A stretch of 23,107 nt of DNA from a virus. Both the position numbers and the translations under genes were made by a program. The first letter of the stretch is position 1; each line of letters opens with the position of its first letter. Location of the stretch: the IMG/VR virus record IMGVR_UViG_3300023176_001117, positions 1 through 23,107 of that record, one strand, 5' to 3'. Positions 1-9,265 of this stretch are shown one piece after another. The notes below the pieces were generated by a model that saw nothing but the letters and a program-made list of their open reading frames with translations, was not told where the DNA came from and made no database searches.

Positions 1-1242
1 AATTCTACTGGATATCACAGCTTTCCTTTAAATCAAAATATAGAAGATTTAACTAACATAGATTTAGATTTTTATCTACCAGAAGCAGGTGAAATATTAA
101 ACAATAATTTTCAACAAGGTATATCTTATAATGATTTATTTTTTGAAACAAATAAAATTCCTAGTAACGATCTCAGTAGTTTTAGACATGCATTGCATGT
201 AGATGCAAATAAATTAGGAAGATATATTGAATGGAGATTTAAAGACTATTTAAACATAGTAGACGGAGTAGTTGAAACTGTTAATTTTAAAAATAATAAA
301 ATAGATTCTTTAATATTAAAAAATGGAAACACTATAACTGGTGATTTGTTTATTGACTGTTCAGGTTACCAACGGTTGTTAATAAGCAAGTTAACGTCTG
401 ATTGGGTAGATATTTCAAAAGACTTGCCTACAGATAGGACAATACCAAATCCGTTGTTTAAAGAGTTCGACACAATACCTGTTTATACAACTGCTGAAGC
501 AACAAAAGACGGATGGATACTGGATGTACCTTTATCAAATAGACACGGTACTGGTTATGTATATTCTTCTAAGTTTACATCAGACGACGAAGCTAAAAAA
601 GAATTTAATAGTTGGTTATTAAAAAACTACAATACAGAATTACAATCAGACAGAGTTATAAAATTTAAAAACGGATATCATAAAAAATCTTGGGTTAATA
701 ATTGTTTGTCTATTGGGTTAAGCTCTGGATTTATAGAACCATTAGAAGCAACGTCAATTCATTTAGTAGTTATACAATTAGAAATATTTGCAAAGTTGTA
801 TAATTTAAATTCTGAAGAGGAAAACTTTAATCAAGAAGTATTTAACACAGAAATAAGAAACTTCTATGAAAATGCATTTCAATATATTAGATTTTTTTAC
901 GATACAAACAGGACTGACAGCGAATTTTGGAAATACATGACTAACAATCGACCCCAGTGGTTAAAAAATTTAAATAAACAATTATCTAATGGGTTCATAA
1001 ATGATATTCATTTTTCAAACAGCCTTGCAATAATGTTTAGTAGTCTTAGTTTTATTAATATTGGATATTATCATAACAAATTTAATCCTACCGCTGTTAG
1101 AAAGTATCTCGAAAACAAACACTTATACAATAGGTGTTTAGAAGCTGATACAATAGTTACAAAAAACAAAACAAAGATTTTTAACAGTGCAGTTGATCAT
1201 ACCTTGCTTATTCGATCTATTCTTAGTAAGATAAATATATAA
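1..1242 (+). CDS. flavin-dependent tryptophan halogenase-like protein (5' partial)
   Basis: The frame is open from base 1, so the gene starts upstream; 413 codons plus stop are present and roughly the first 100 residues, with the FAD-binding GxGxxG, are missing. Family signatures are HVDANKLGRYIE (near 196-231), DLFIDCSGYQRLLI (near 343-384), GYVYSS after a WxxxVP segment, and IGLSSGFIEPLEATSIHL (near 712-765), the flavin/substrate region of tryptophan halogenases (PF04820). Such enzymes use FADH2, oxygen and halide to halogenate aromatic substrates, and relatives occur in marine T4-like phages. The diagnostic WxWxIP motif reads W-I-L-D-V-P at 514-531, so the second Trp is lost; halogenation is therefore not assured. 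The conserved active-site Lys lies outside the window. Its 3' end contains the late promoter of the next gene. Family is confident; substrate and activity are unknown. Confidence 0.85.
   Translation, partial: NSTGYHSFPLNQNIEDLTNIDLDFYLPEAGEILNNNFQQGISYNDLFFETNKIPSNDLSSFRHALHVDANKLGRYIEWRFKDYLNIVDGVVETVNFKNNKIDSLILKNGNTITGDLFIDCSGYQRLLISKLTSDWVDISKDLPTDRTIPNPLFKEFDTIPVYTTAEATKDGWILDVPLSNRHGTGYVYSSKFTSDDEAKKEFNSWLLKNYNTELQSDRVIKFKNGYHKKSWVNNCLSIGLSSGFIEPLEATSIHLVVIQLEIFAKLYNLNSEEENFNQEVFNTEIRNFYENAFQYIRFFYDTNRTDSEFWKYMTNNRPQWLKNLNKQLSNGFINDIHFSNSLAIMFSSLSFINIGYYHNKFNPTAVRKYLENKHLYNRCLEADTIVTKNKTKIFNSAVDHTLLIRSILSKINI
1230..1237 (+). promoter_or_regulatory. T4-type late promoter box GATAAATA
   Basis: Exact GATAAATA, matching the T4 late consensus TATAAATA in 7 of 8 bases. 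It lies in the last codons of the halogenase gene, 20 bases before the next ATG. A modest Shine-Dalgarno-like AAGGG follows near 1243-1246. Confidence 0.7.
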
Positions 1243-1257
1243 AAGGGTATCACTATT

Positions 1258-1659
1258 ATGGCAAACAATTTTACGTTTAGTACAGGTATAAACAATACAG
1301 TAAAATTAAACAACAATTCGGGGTTTAGTTACGAAGGACCTTGGAAACAATTATACAATAATACATTAGTTGAAAAATGGTATCTTGGAGATTTTTCTAG
1401 CGCAGAATTTACTATATCAGCTGATTATGACAATACTCACAAAGAAATACTTAAATGTCTAGTTACAGCTGGCATTGATGTAGCAAACGTAGTTATCTAT
1501 GCTAGAAGTAATTTTGGTGTAGACTTAATAAATCTATCAGTTACTGTAAACGGGTCAAGTGTCGAATTACTTGCTAGTCCAACTTCTGAGGTTTATGCAG
1601 GAACAAGATTTATACATACAGGATCGTTTTTTGGAAATCAGAAACCATTAACTCCATGA
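1258..1659 (+). CDS. small putative virion structural protein, unknown function
   Basis: 133 residues, acidic to neutral, rich in Asn, Ser, Thr and aromatic residues, with no signal peptide or membrane segment. It has the low-complexity, beta-rich look of small phage fibre or adhesin-associated proteins. Recognisable stretches are a central VEKWYLGDFSSAEFTISADY segment and a C-terminal LLASPTSEVYAGTRF segment. I do not recognise a named family. It sits 15 bases after the halogenase gene and directly before two fibre-type genes. A late promoter box at 1230-1237 precedes it, so it is probably a late structural component. The ATG at 1258 is the only sensible start. The function is inferred from context alone. 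Confidence 0.6.
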   Translation: MANNFTFSTGINNTVKLNNNSGFSYEGPWKQLYNNTLVEKWYLGDFSSAEFTISADYDNTHKEILKCLVTAGIDVANVVIYARSNFGVDLINLSVTVNGSSVELLASPTSEVYAGTRFIHTGSFFGNQKPLTP

Positions 1660-1665
1660 TAAATA
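1658..1665 (+). promoter_or_regulatory. T4-type late promoter box GATAAATA
   Basis: Exact GATAAATA overlapping the stop codon of the preceding gene, 18 bases before the ATG at 1684. A strong Shine-Dalgarno sequence (GGAGGAG, about 1673-1679) lies between the box and the start. Confidence 0.75.
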
Positions 1666-1683
1666 CAATAGCGGAGGAGTTAA

Positions 1684-2646
1684 ATGTCAGTAATTAATGG
1701 ACCTTTTAGATCACAGTACGGCTTCAAAAGCCCTAATTTTACTGTTGACAGTGACGGCAATATTATAGCAACTAGTATTACGGTATCTAACACAGGACCA
1801 GTTGATCCTGAAGATCCTACTACTTCTGCCAGTGATTTTAGATTTACAGAGCAAGCTGGAAATTTTAGATTTGTTACTACTCCAGGAAATAATCCATCAA
1901 TTACACTGAAAAGAAATAAAACATATTCTTTTGAGTTAACTAGTTTTTCAACATTAACATTTAATATTTTTAGAGATGATTTAACAACGTTATATAATAC
2001 AGGATTACGTCATACAGATGGTACTGCTGGATCAAATGCTCAAGGAAAAGACACCGGTATTTTGTATATTGATGTTGCATTAAATGCTCCGGACACATTA
2101 TATTACGCAGACGCCACAGGAACAGTTTACGGAGAAATTACTGTAGAAGATCCTGAAGGTCTTTTTAGTACTGTTGACATTAACAGCACTATAGATTCAA
2201 CATCTGCAACAACTGGAGCATTAACTGTTGCAGGCGGTATTGGATTAGAAAAAAGTTTAACAGTAGGCGAAAATGCAAATATACTAGGTAATGCAGATGT
2301 TGGCGGGGCATTAACTGCCCAAGAAGTAAATGTTGATGGTATCGGAATTGCAAAATTAGAAACAGGTACTAACTTAGAATTAGTTGCAGGAAACAGGATA
2401 ATAATAAAAGTTGCTGATGTCAGAATAGCTAATTTAACTAGTAACGGATTTGAAAATGTTTCTATCTCTAATTCTACAATAAATAGTAGTACAATAAACG
2501 ATACAGTAATCGGAGATATAACGCCGTCTACAGCAACATTTGAATCTGTGTTAATAAATGACGTTACAACTTCGCCTAAGAGTGCAGCAACTAAAAGTTA
2601 CGTTGATAGTAGCGCAACTGCACTAGCAGTAGCATTTGGAATATAA
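1684..2646 (+). CDS. tail fibre / adhesin-type structural protein
   Basis: 320 residues with at least three visible parts. Near residues 50-160 is a beta-sandwich of the type common in marine phage fibres: ITLKRNKTYSFEL, then a TGLRHTDGT loop and APDTLYY...YGEITVED. It resembles a cupredoxin-like fold, but the usual C..H..M copper-ligand segment is replaced by ADATGTVYG, so no copper is expected. Near residues 165-215 is a fibre repeat, TTGALTVAGGIGLEKSLTVG followed by GNADVGGALTAQ. The C-terminus (SPKSAATKSYVDSSATALAVAFGI, given here as key segment KSYVDS) is typical of trimeric phage fibres. It has a strong Shine-Dalgarno sequence and a late promoter box. It stops 2 bases before the giant structural gene and is likely co-transcribed with it. 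It probably forms part of a host-recognition fibre; the exact T4 equivalent is unclear. Confidence 0.75.
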   Translation: MSVINGPFRSQYGFKSPNFTVDSDGNIIATSITVSNTGPVDPEDPTTSASDFRFTEQAGNFRFVTTPGNNPSITLKRNKTYSFELTSFSTLTFNIFRDDLTTLYNTGLRHTDGTAGSNAQGKDTGILYIDVALNAPDTLYYADATGTVYGEITVEDPEGLFSTVDINSTIDSTSATTGALTVAGGIGLEKSLTVGENANILGNADVGGALTAQEVNVDGIGIAKLETGTNLELVAGNRIIIKVADVRIANLTSNGFENVSISNSTINSSTINDTVIGDITPSTATFESVLINDVTTSPKSAATKSYVDSSATALAVAFGI

Positions 2647-2648
2647 AA

Positions 2649-5600
2649 ATGGCAAAAAAGCAAATTAAAAATTACGTATTTAAACCAGGGATAGGCTCAA
2701 ACGATTATGTTTATCCAGATGCATACAGTCTTTTAAGTAGTAATAGAGACTTTATTATTTCAGAAGCAACTCAATACATTGCCCAAGAAGTAATTGATGC
2801 TACAAAGTGTCAACGAGATATTGGATATATTATTGATGGTGTAGCAGCAGATGCAGTACTAGGAACTAGTTATAATGCATACTTTTTAGGTTTAGCAGAA
2901 TATAATAGCTTAGACATTTCTAAAACAGTTATTAGAACAATTGAGCGTACAAAATCAGAAATACAAGCTATTCCAGAAGTATTAAGTGAAGCAACTTTTA
3001 ATGCACGTATCGGAAGTTCTATTGATGAAATTCTAAATATTATGCAGAATGGTAGAGATGCTGCTAATCCAGTAACATATACCATTCCAGGAGGTGTTGC
3101 ACCAGATAGACAAGCAGCTCATACTAAAATTATAGAAAATTTAAATTTTATGGCTGCAGAAGTTAATGCCTGGGTAGATGTAAATTATCCTTTGCACGAT
3201 CACGATGTTGACAAATGTACACGAGATGTAAAATATGCATTATTAGCAGCAGCATATGATGTCCTTTATCAAGGAAATAGTGCAAGTTACGACAGTGCAA
3301 AGTTTTTTAATAATTATGCCGCTGCTGGAAATACAGGAATTACAGCCGAACATCAAGCACAAACAGTTGCAGCATACAGACATTTACAAACAATAATTTC
3401 TGATGTAGTACAGGGAATATCTGTTAGTCCTTCAACTGGAAATTCAACTCCACAAGTAACAGCTGGGTTAACAGCAAACTCTGCAACAGGTACCGAAGTT
3501 TCTAATCTAATAGATATTGTTGCAGATGTTGTAGAAAATGGAACAGGAGCATTACCCGGTATAAGAACTGCACCAACAATCACATTATCTACTGCTGGCG
3601 AGCAAACAGCATATAACCAAATTCTTACTGACAAAACAGATATTATAGATGCTGTTACTTGGTCACCAACATATACATATAACCAAGAAAAATGTGAACG
3701 AGATATGGGTTACGTTGTTGATGCATATCTTTATGATCTTAGATATGGCGGCAATCATAAACTATTAAACACAATTAAGTATTATTGGGAAGAAGATGTA
3801 GCACAAGTAGACGGAAATAGAATTCCTGAAATTGATACACATAATTTTATTGGTGATTTAATCTTAGATTATATTTTTACAAACACATCTTGGGCAAATG
3901 TAGGATTGATTCCGCAAACAGTTGATGTATCTAAAACAACAGAATCAGGAGCTATTACTAAAATAACTTCATTAGTCGGCTCAACAGTTGCCGTTATTAC
4001 TAACGGTTTAAGCAGTATGCCAGCAGAAGAAGAAACTGGTGTAGGTTATGTTAAGATTCAAGGCAAATATCAAAGCAATACATTGCTGTTAATTACAAAT
4101 ACTACTAAAAATGAAGTCATTTACAACTTTAGTAACAGTGATTTAGGAGCCTCTGTTACTATAAAAGATTATGGTGATGATGATGATTTTGTAAAATATT
4201 TGCAAACTACTGATGGTGTAACTACAATAGAATTAGTTTACAATACTTCTACCCATAGCGCAACCGATGATATTCAAATCTTTGTAGAAGAACAGGAAGT
4301 AAGAACACGCCCATACGATTTTGGAACAGATGCAATTGAACGTATGCGTATTGCACCTCCGTTAAGTATGCTTGATGCTGACTTTGAGTACGGATTACAG
4401 CCTACCAAATGGAGTGCTATTGCAACAATGCGTGGATATCCGAGTGTTTATGAAATTCCGGGTACAGACACTTCAGTATCTAGCGTAGTAACTGACGCTT
4501 CTACAGGAACAAACGGTGTAGGACAATCATTAATTACAGTTACAACTGCAGGTGCTCATGGATTTGATGCAGGAACTCCGATCACTATTAAAGCACTTGA
4601 AAATAGTGTATCTGGTGCAGCAAGAGCCGAAGGATCGTTTGTAATAATTACAGTACCAAGTTCTAATACTTTTACTTACTATGCAAAAGCAAAAGTAGGA
4701 TTAACATCAGGTGAAGTATTATCAACTACATATACACAATTAAGACAAGCTGGATTTTATACAGGTGCAGCAATTGGTAAACCAACATTTACTGTGATTT
4801 CTAATGGTTACAACGGTACAGCGACAACAGAATTAATCACAGCTTCCGGATCCAATAAAATTGCATTTAGTGGTGACGTTCCAGAAATTGGCGCTCCGCT
4901 AACTCATCCTAGTTTAAACACTGGTACACAGGTAACTGGTGTAGCTGGATCGGGTGGTACTGTAGTAACACCGACAGTTGTAGGCTCTTACGGAGCAGGC
5001 GTGTCTTCTATAGAAGTAGCAAGTGCCGCTGGTATTGTTCCTAACTTATCGATAGACAGGGGCGATGGGCAAGCAATTCACGTTGCATCAGTTAACGGAA
5101 CAACTATTAATTTTGACGGTACGACAACATCACCAATTGTTGGAAATTATGAATTATATCAAGGTGTTGTTGGAGTAATACAACAAGGCGTAGGAACGAA
5201 TGCAACTTTTGATGTTACTAATACTGGAGGCGTTTATTCTGTAGCATTAAATACTGCTGGTACCGGATATCAAATAGGTGACAGATTAACAATTGCCGGC
5301 GCATTTTTAGAAGGTGACAGTCCAACTAATGATATAAAAATAACAGTACAAACAGTAGGCGGAAGCGGAGAAATTTTAACATTTACCTTTACAGGTGCAG
5401 GCTTCACTGGCACAGGAACGATATCAGGAGTATCACCAAATGTTAATGGTGGAATCGGCGCTGATGCAATTATTGATATTACATATACTAACAATGTTTA
5501 TAGTGCATCTGTTGCTACACTCGATACATCTGTAGATTATGTTGTACAAGATAGATTAAAGATTACCGGTGACGTATTAGGCGGTGTAACTCCAACTAAT

Positions 5601-8600
5601 GATGTAATTTTAGTTATAACAGGCGTTGGAGTAAACGGTGAAATTACTGGTATTACTGCATCAGGTACTGCACCCGATGCTAGTGTAGATTATACAAACG
5701 TATCTTTTTCTACTACTGGCGCCGGCGTAAATGCTCAAGTAGATGTTTCAAGAATTGGAACAATTTATGCTGTTAATATTCCAACACCTGGTACTGGTTA
5801 TGTTGTAAATGATACTATTACTGTAGCAGGTAATATTCTTGGTGGTGCGACACCTGCAAACGATGTGACTATAAATGTTGATGCTGTAGATGGCGTTGGT
5901 GGAATCACTGCTTGGTCAGAAAGTGGGGTAGCAGTCAATACAGCAAATTATCCAAACCAAGCCCCTACAAATATAGTAGGTAGCGGAGCAGAATTTAGTA
6001 TTGATATTGCAAGTAGTACATATACTGCAAATGTAACAAGCGGTGGTTTAGATTACGGTGTCGGCCAAACATTTACTGTATTAGGTACCGATCTGTACGG
6101 TAGTACAACTGCAAACGACTTAACAATTGAAATTGTTTCGGTTGATGTCGCAGGAACAATTACTAGCGTTTCTGCATCAGGTACTGCCGTTTCAGGAAGT
6201 GGTACATTTAATAATAGTACTGCTACAAACGAATTTGCTCTAGGTAACGGAGCAACATTTGATATAATTAGAAGCAATAATTCATATACTGCTGCTGTTG
6301 CACTAGCAGGACAAGATTATCAAATTGGGAATAGAATATTAATTTTAGGATCACAATTAGACGGCGTAGACGGTGTTAATGATTTGTTATTAAGAGTAGC
6401 AACTATCGGAGCAAGTAATAGCATTGATAGTATAACACAAGATGCTGCAACCGGTGTCTCTGGAGACAGTGTTCCGTTCATATCTACAATAACAATATCT
6501 GATTTATCAACAGCATCGATAGGAATTGGACAAAACATTACATTTACAGCATTGGCTACTTTAGAAGTTACCTTTGATAACGCACATGGCCTAGTTCCTG
6601 GAAACACATTTATTGTTGATATTAATAGCGGCGACGGTGTAAATAACCATTCTCTTGCATCTGGTGCATTTTTAGCAACAGTTATACCTGATACAAACAA
6701 ACTAAGATACGTAGCAAGAGCTGTAGGAAATATCGATACTTCAGCAGATAGTATTAGCGGTGTCGTTTATCCGAGACCAGATTCATTCTTTATTCATAGA
6801 CCTTATGACGGTGGTGTACAGCTAGGTACAGGTGGCCCACAACACGGTGCGCAAGCAATACGTCAAAGTAAAAAGTATATTCGTTACCAATCAGGTAAAG
6901 GCATTATGTATACAACTGGTGCGCTATTTGCACCAAGTTATGATTTAAAATCTGTAACGTCAAATGGGACCGAAGTTGGCTCTGTAATTACAGTAGAGAC
7001 TGATGATAATGATCACGGAGTTCAAGTAGGCGGTGTAATTCGTTTATTAGGAATTGAAACTCCGGGATACAACAGTGGAAACGAAACAGCATCACCGCCA
7101 ACATTTGATTATGAAGTTGTTAATGTTCTTGACGAAAGAACATTTAACGTTTTAGCTAAGAGACGTTTAGGAAGTACTAATGCTAAACTAGGATTTTCTG
7201 CACAAATGTCAGTAGTTAGTTGGCACGGCGCTACAGTACGCTCGGGTATCTTTGATGATCAAAATGGTATTTTCTGGGAATATGACGGCACAAACCTAAG
7301 TGTTAATCAACGTACAGGAACTAAACAACTTGCTGGAACAGTATCAATTGATGTTGATAATAACTTAGTTGTAGGAACTAATACTAGATTTAGAGATCAA
7401 GTTGTTGCAGGTGATAGATTTATTATCAAAGGTATGACACACGTTGTAAGCCATGTAATTGATCAAACAACATTAACTGTTACACCAGACTTTAGAGGTG
7501 TATCAAATGTTACTGCTGCAAAGGCAAATCTAGTATCAGATAAAAAAGTTAAACAAGAAAACTTTAACTTAGATCGTTTAGATGGAACCGGACCAAGTGG
7601 ATATAATGTAGACATTGCTAAAATGCAAATGATTGGTATTCAGTATTCATGGTATGGTGCTGGTTTTATTGACTTTATGGCACGTGGTTCAGATGGTAAC
7701 TTTGTATTTGCGCACAGAATGCGTAACTCAAACATAAACACAGAAGCGTTTATGCGTTCAGGTAACTTGCCTGTGCGTTATGAAGTTACTAACGAAGGAC
7801 CTCCAGGCAAACTAGTAGAAGCAATGGATGCGACACAAACTTCACTAGTTCTTGAAGATACTAGTTTCTTTCCAGAAACTGGATTTATATATATTGACAA
7901 TGAAATAATAAGTTACAGTGCTAAGAATGACACTACAAATACTTTAAGCGGATTACAAAGAGCAGCAACACTAACAAACTTCCAAGCTGGTGCTTCAAGG
8001 GATTATCAAGCAGGTGCTGCCGCAATACACAGCTCTGGTACAGGTGTAGTATTAATTAGTAACACTATTACACCGCTTATTAGTCACTGGGGTAGTGCAT
8101 TCCTAACAGATGGCGGATTTGATGAAGATCGTGGTTATATTTTCTCATACGCTGAATCGGGTGTTGAAGTTACTACAACAAAACAAACAGCATTTATGAT
8201 TCGATTAGCACCTAGTGTATCAAATGCTATTGTAGGTGACTTAGGCGAACGTGAACTGCTAAACCGTGCGCAGTTACTACTACAAGGTCTTGAAATTACA
8301 TCAGACGGTGTTGACCAATCAAATAATAGTATTACAGGTGGTATTGTTGTTGAAGGTATTCTTAACCCGCAAAACTATCCTCTCAATCCAAGTGACGTTG
8401 GTTGGTCGGGACTTAGTTCACTAGCACAAGGTGGACAGCCTAGCTTTGCGCAAGTTGCTGCCGGCGGTTCGGTATTATGGTCAACAGGACAGGCTGCGAC
8501 AACAGCACAAGCAACAGCACAAGCTACTACAAACGTTGATCTAACCTCTATTGCAGGCGGGTGGTATAGTAGTGAAGTTAGAGTTTCTGTAAGTGAGTAT

Positions 8601-9254
8601 GAAACCCTTGGACCTGTAGCTATAGGCTCAACAGTGACACTAGTTAACAACAATGGCGGTACAGGATACATACTCGGCAACACTACAGTTACAGCAGTTA
8701 ATATTCGAAACAACGATGTAAGAATTAGATTGAGTCAGAACTGGATTCAATGGATTGGTCAAGGTTCTACTTTTAGATTTAGTGTAGGGGCAGACTTAAC
8801 AAACAGAAACTTTGCATTCCTAACTAAAGCAAGTGTTGATTCAGCAGGTATAGCCAACGGTACTGCTGTTACTAGCGGCGGCTCTGTGTCGTTTCCTGCT
8901 AGTACACTTGTTTCTAGTATCACTGCGTATGAACACGGTACTGTTGATTACTATAGGATTACATTTAACAATAACTTTAACGGAACACTAGTACAAGGCA
9001 CAGGAACAATCGAATTTGAGTTTGTTCAACCGCCTTATGCACAACCAGGAGAAACTGTATTCTCGTTCATTGCGGTACCAGGTGAAAGATCGACTGTGGA
9101 CTTTAGCGAATTGAAAGAACTTACAAATACCACATTAGGTGGTAGAGGAACATTCCCAAATGGTCCAGATGTTCTTGCAATTAACGTGTATAAGGTTTCG
9201 GGTGCAGCTACAAATGCAAACCTTATTCTAAGATGGGGTGAAGCGCAGGCTTAA
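2649..9254 (+). CDS. giant repeat-built virion structural / adhesion protein (2201 aa)
   Basis: 2201 residues, no signal peptide, a typical very large marine T4-like phage structural protein. In order: an N-terminal helical region with three KCxRDxxY modules (Cys54, Cys190, Cys349); a beta-rich middle; five tandem repeats of 87-89 residues starting at residues 847, 935, 1024, 1111 and 1199; three scattered His-Gly beta modules (His637, His1313, His1456); and a conserved-looking C-terminal region. That last region includes an FIYIDNEIISYS segment, ILNPQNYPLNPSDVGWSG and a terminal INVYKVSG...LILRWGEAQA. The C-terminal part has fewer repeats and looks more constrained. Only 2 bases separate it from the preceding fibre gene, and no Shine-Dalgarno is visible before its ATG, so translation may be coupled. 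Its stop overlaps the stop of convergent gmhB. A receptor-binding or tail-fibre role is inferred from architecture and position. Confidence 0.8.
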   Translation: MAKKQIKNYVFKPGIGSNDYVYPDAYSLLSSNRDFIISEATQYIAQEVIDATKCQRDIGYIIDGVAADAVLGTSYNAYFLGLAEYNSLDISKTVIRTIERTKSEIQAIPEVLSEATFNARIGSSIDEILNIMQNGRDAANPVTYTIPGGVAPDRQAAHTKIIENLNFMAAEVNAWVDVNYPLHDHDVDKCTRDVKYALLAAAYDVLYQGNSASYDSAKFFNNYAAAGNTGITAEHQAQTVAAYRHLQTIISDVVQGISVSPSTGNSTPQVTAGLTANSATGTEVSNLIDIVADVVENGTGALPGIRTAPTITLSTAGEQTAYNQILTDKTDIIDAVTWSPTYTYNQEKCERDMGYVVDAYLYDLRYGGNHKLLNTIKYYWEEDVAQVDGNRIPEIDTHNFIGDLILDYIFTNTSWANVGLIPQTVDVSKTTESGAITKITSLVGSTVAVITNGLSSMPAEEETGVGYVKIQGKYQSNTLLLITNTTKNEVIYNFSNSDLGASVTIKDYGDDDDFVKYLQTTDGVTTIELVYNTSTHSATDDIQIFVEEQEVRTRPYDFGTDAIERMRIAPPLSMLDADFEYGLQPTKWSAIATMRGYPSVYEIPGTDTSVSSVVTDASTGTNGVGQSLITVTTAGAHGFDAGTPITIKALENSVSGAARAEGSFVIITVPSSNTFTYYAKAKVGLTSGEVLSTTYTQLRQAGFYTGAAIGKPTFTVISNGYNGTATTELITASGSNKIAFSGDVPEIGAPLTHPSLNTGTQVTGVAGSGGTVVTPTVVGSYGAGVSSIEVASAAGIVPNLSIDRGDGQAIHVASVNGTTINFDGTTTSPIVGNYELYQGVVGVIQQGVGTNATFDVTNTGGVYSVALNTAGTGYQIGDRLTIAGAFLEGDSPTNDIKITVQTVGGSGEILTFTFTGAGFTGTGTISGVSPNVNGGIGADAIIDITYTNNVYSASVATLDTSVDYVVQDRLKITGDVLGGVTPTNDVILVITGVGVNGEITGITASGTAPDASVDYTNVSFSTTGAGVNAQVDVSRIGTIYAVNIPTPGTGYVVNDTITVAGNILGGATPANDVTINVDAVDGVGGITAWSESGVAVNTANYPNQAPTNIVGSGAEFSIDIASSTYTANVTSGGLDYGVGQTFTVLGTDLYGSTTANDLTIEIVSVDVAGTITSVSASGTAVSGSGTFNNSTATNEFALGNGATFDIIRSNNSYTAAVALAGQDYQIGNRILILGSQLDGVDGVNDLLLRVATIGASNSIDSITQDAATGVSGDSVPFISTITISDLSTASIGIGQNITFTALATLEVTFDNAHGLVPGNTFIVDINSGDGVNNHSLASGAFLATVIPDTNKLRYVARAVGNIDTSADSISGVVYPRPDSFFIHRPYDGGVQLGTGGPQHGAQAIRQSKKYIRYQSGKGIMYTTGALFAPSYDLKSVTSNGTEVGSVITVETDDNDHGVQVGGVIRLLGIETPGYNSGNETASPPTFDYEVVNVLDERTFNVLAKRRLGSTNAKLGFSAQMSVVSWHGATVRSGIFDDQNGIFWEYDGTNLSVNQRTGTKQLAGTVSIDVDNNLVVGTNTRFRDQVVAGDRFIIKGMTHVVSHVIDQTTLTVTPDFRGVSNVTAAKANLVSDKKVKQENFNLDRLDGTGPSGYNVDIAKMQMIGIQYSWYGAGFIDFMARGSDGNFVFAHRMRNSNINTEAFMRSGNLPVRYEVTNEGPPGKLVEAMDATQTSLVLEDTSFFPETGFIYIDNEIISYSAKNDTTNTLSGLQRAATLTNFQAGASRDYQAGAAAIHSSGTGVVLISNTITPLISHWGSAFLTDGGFDEDRGYIFSYAESGVEVTTTKQTAFMIRLAPSVSNAIVGDLGERELLNRAQLLLQGLEITSDGVDQSNNSITGGIVVEGILNPQNYPLNPSDVGWSGLSSLAQGGQPSFAQVAAGGSVLWSTGQAATTAQATAQATTNVDLTSIAGGWYSSEVRVSVSEYETLGPVAIGSTVTLVNNNGGTGYILGNTTVTAVNIRNNDVRIRLSQNWIQWIGQGSTFRFSVGADLTNRNFAFLTKASVDSAGIANGTAVTSGGSVSFPASTLVSSITAYEHGTVDYYRITFNNNFNGTLVQGTGTIEFEFVQPPYAQPGETVFSFIAVPGERSTVDFSELKELTNTTLGGRGTFPNGPDVLAINVYKVSGAATNANLILRWGEAQA
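2799..3800 (+). repeat. three KCxRDxxY helical modules in the giant structural protein
   Basis: Diverged protein-level repeat inside the 2649-9254 gene. The cores are KCQRDIGYIIDG (Cys codon at 2808), KCTRDVKYALLAAAYD (3216) and KCERDMGYVVDAYLYD (3693). Each is followed by a loop with Gly-Asn or similar and then a further helix. Spacing is 136 and then 159 residues. Confidence 0.75.
5187..6458 (+). repeat. five tandem beta repeats of about 88 residues
   Basis: Diverged in-frame repeats beginning at 5187, 5451, 5718, 5979 and 6243 (periods 88, 89, 87 and 88 codons). Each has the pattern G-x-G-A-x-(F/V)-D-I, then (G)-x-x-Y-x-x-G/N-D-x-(L/I)-x-(I/V)-x-G, then a G-(G)-x-(T/S)-x-x-N-D-(V/L/I) turn and a final (G)-x-I-x-x-(I/V) strand. 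Nucleotide identity between copies looks low, so they are old protein repeats and not recent duplications. Confidence 0.85.
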
Positions 9255-9265
9255 TGCGCTTCATC
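9237..9265. terminator. hairpin spanning overlapping convergent stop codons (possible bidirectional terminator)
   Basis: A perfect 9-bp inverted repeat, TGAAGCGCA (9239-9247) and TGCGCTTCA (9255-9263), with a 7-base loop. It can extend by G-U and G-C pairs to 9237/9265. A short TTT follows on the plus strand. It sits exactly where the giant structural gene and gmhB converge, with their stop codons in the loop. The U tract is weak, so activity as an intrinsic terminator is uncertain. Confidence 0.5.

Noticed and set aside
193-1242. Halogenase-like gene starting at the TTG at 193
   Set aside because: The frame is open to base 1 and the upstream residues continue the family, so the gene is cut by the window edge and does not start here.
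2870-9000. Antisense open frames within the giant structural gene (for example 3353-3634, 6320-6700, 8375-8713)
   Set aside because: They have no Shine-Dalgarno, promoter or recognisable motifs, and arise from biased codon use in the repeat-rich sense gene.
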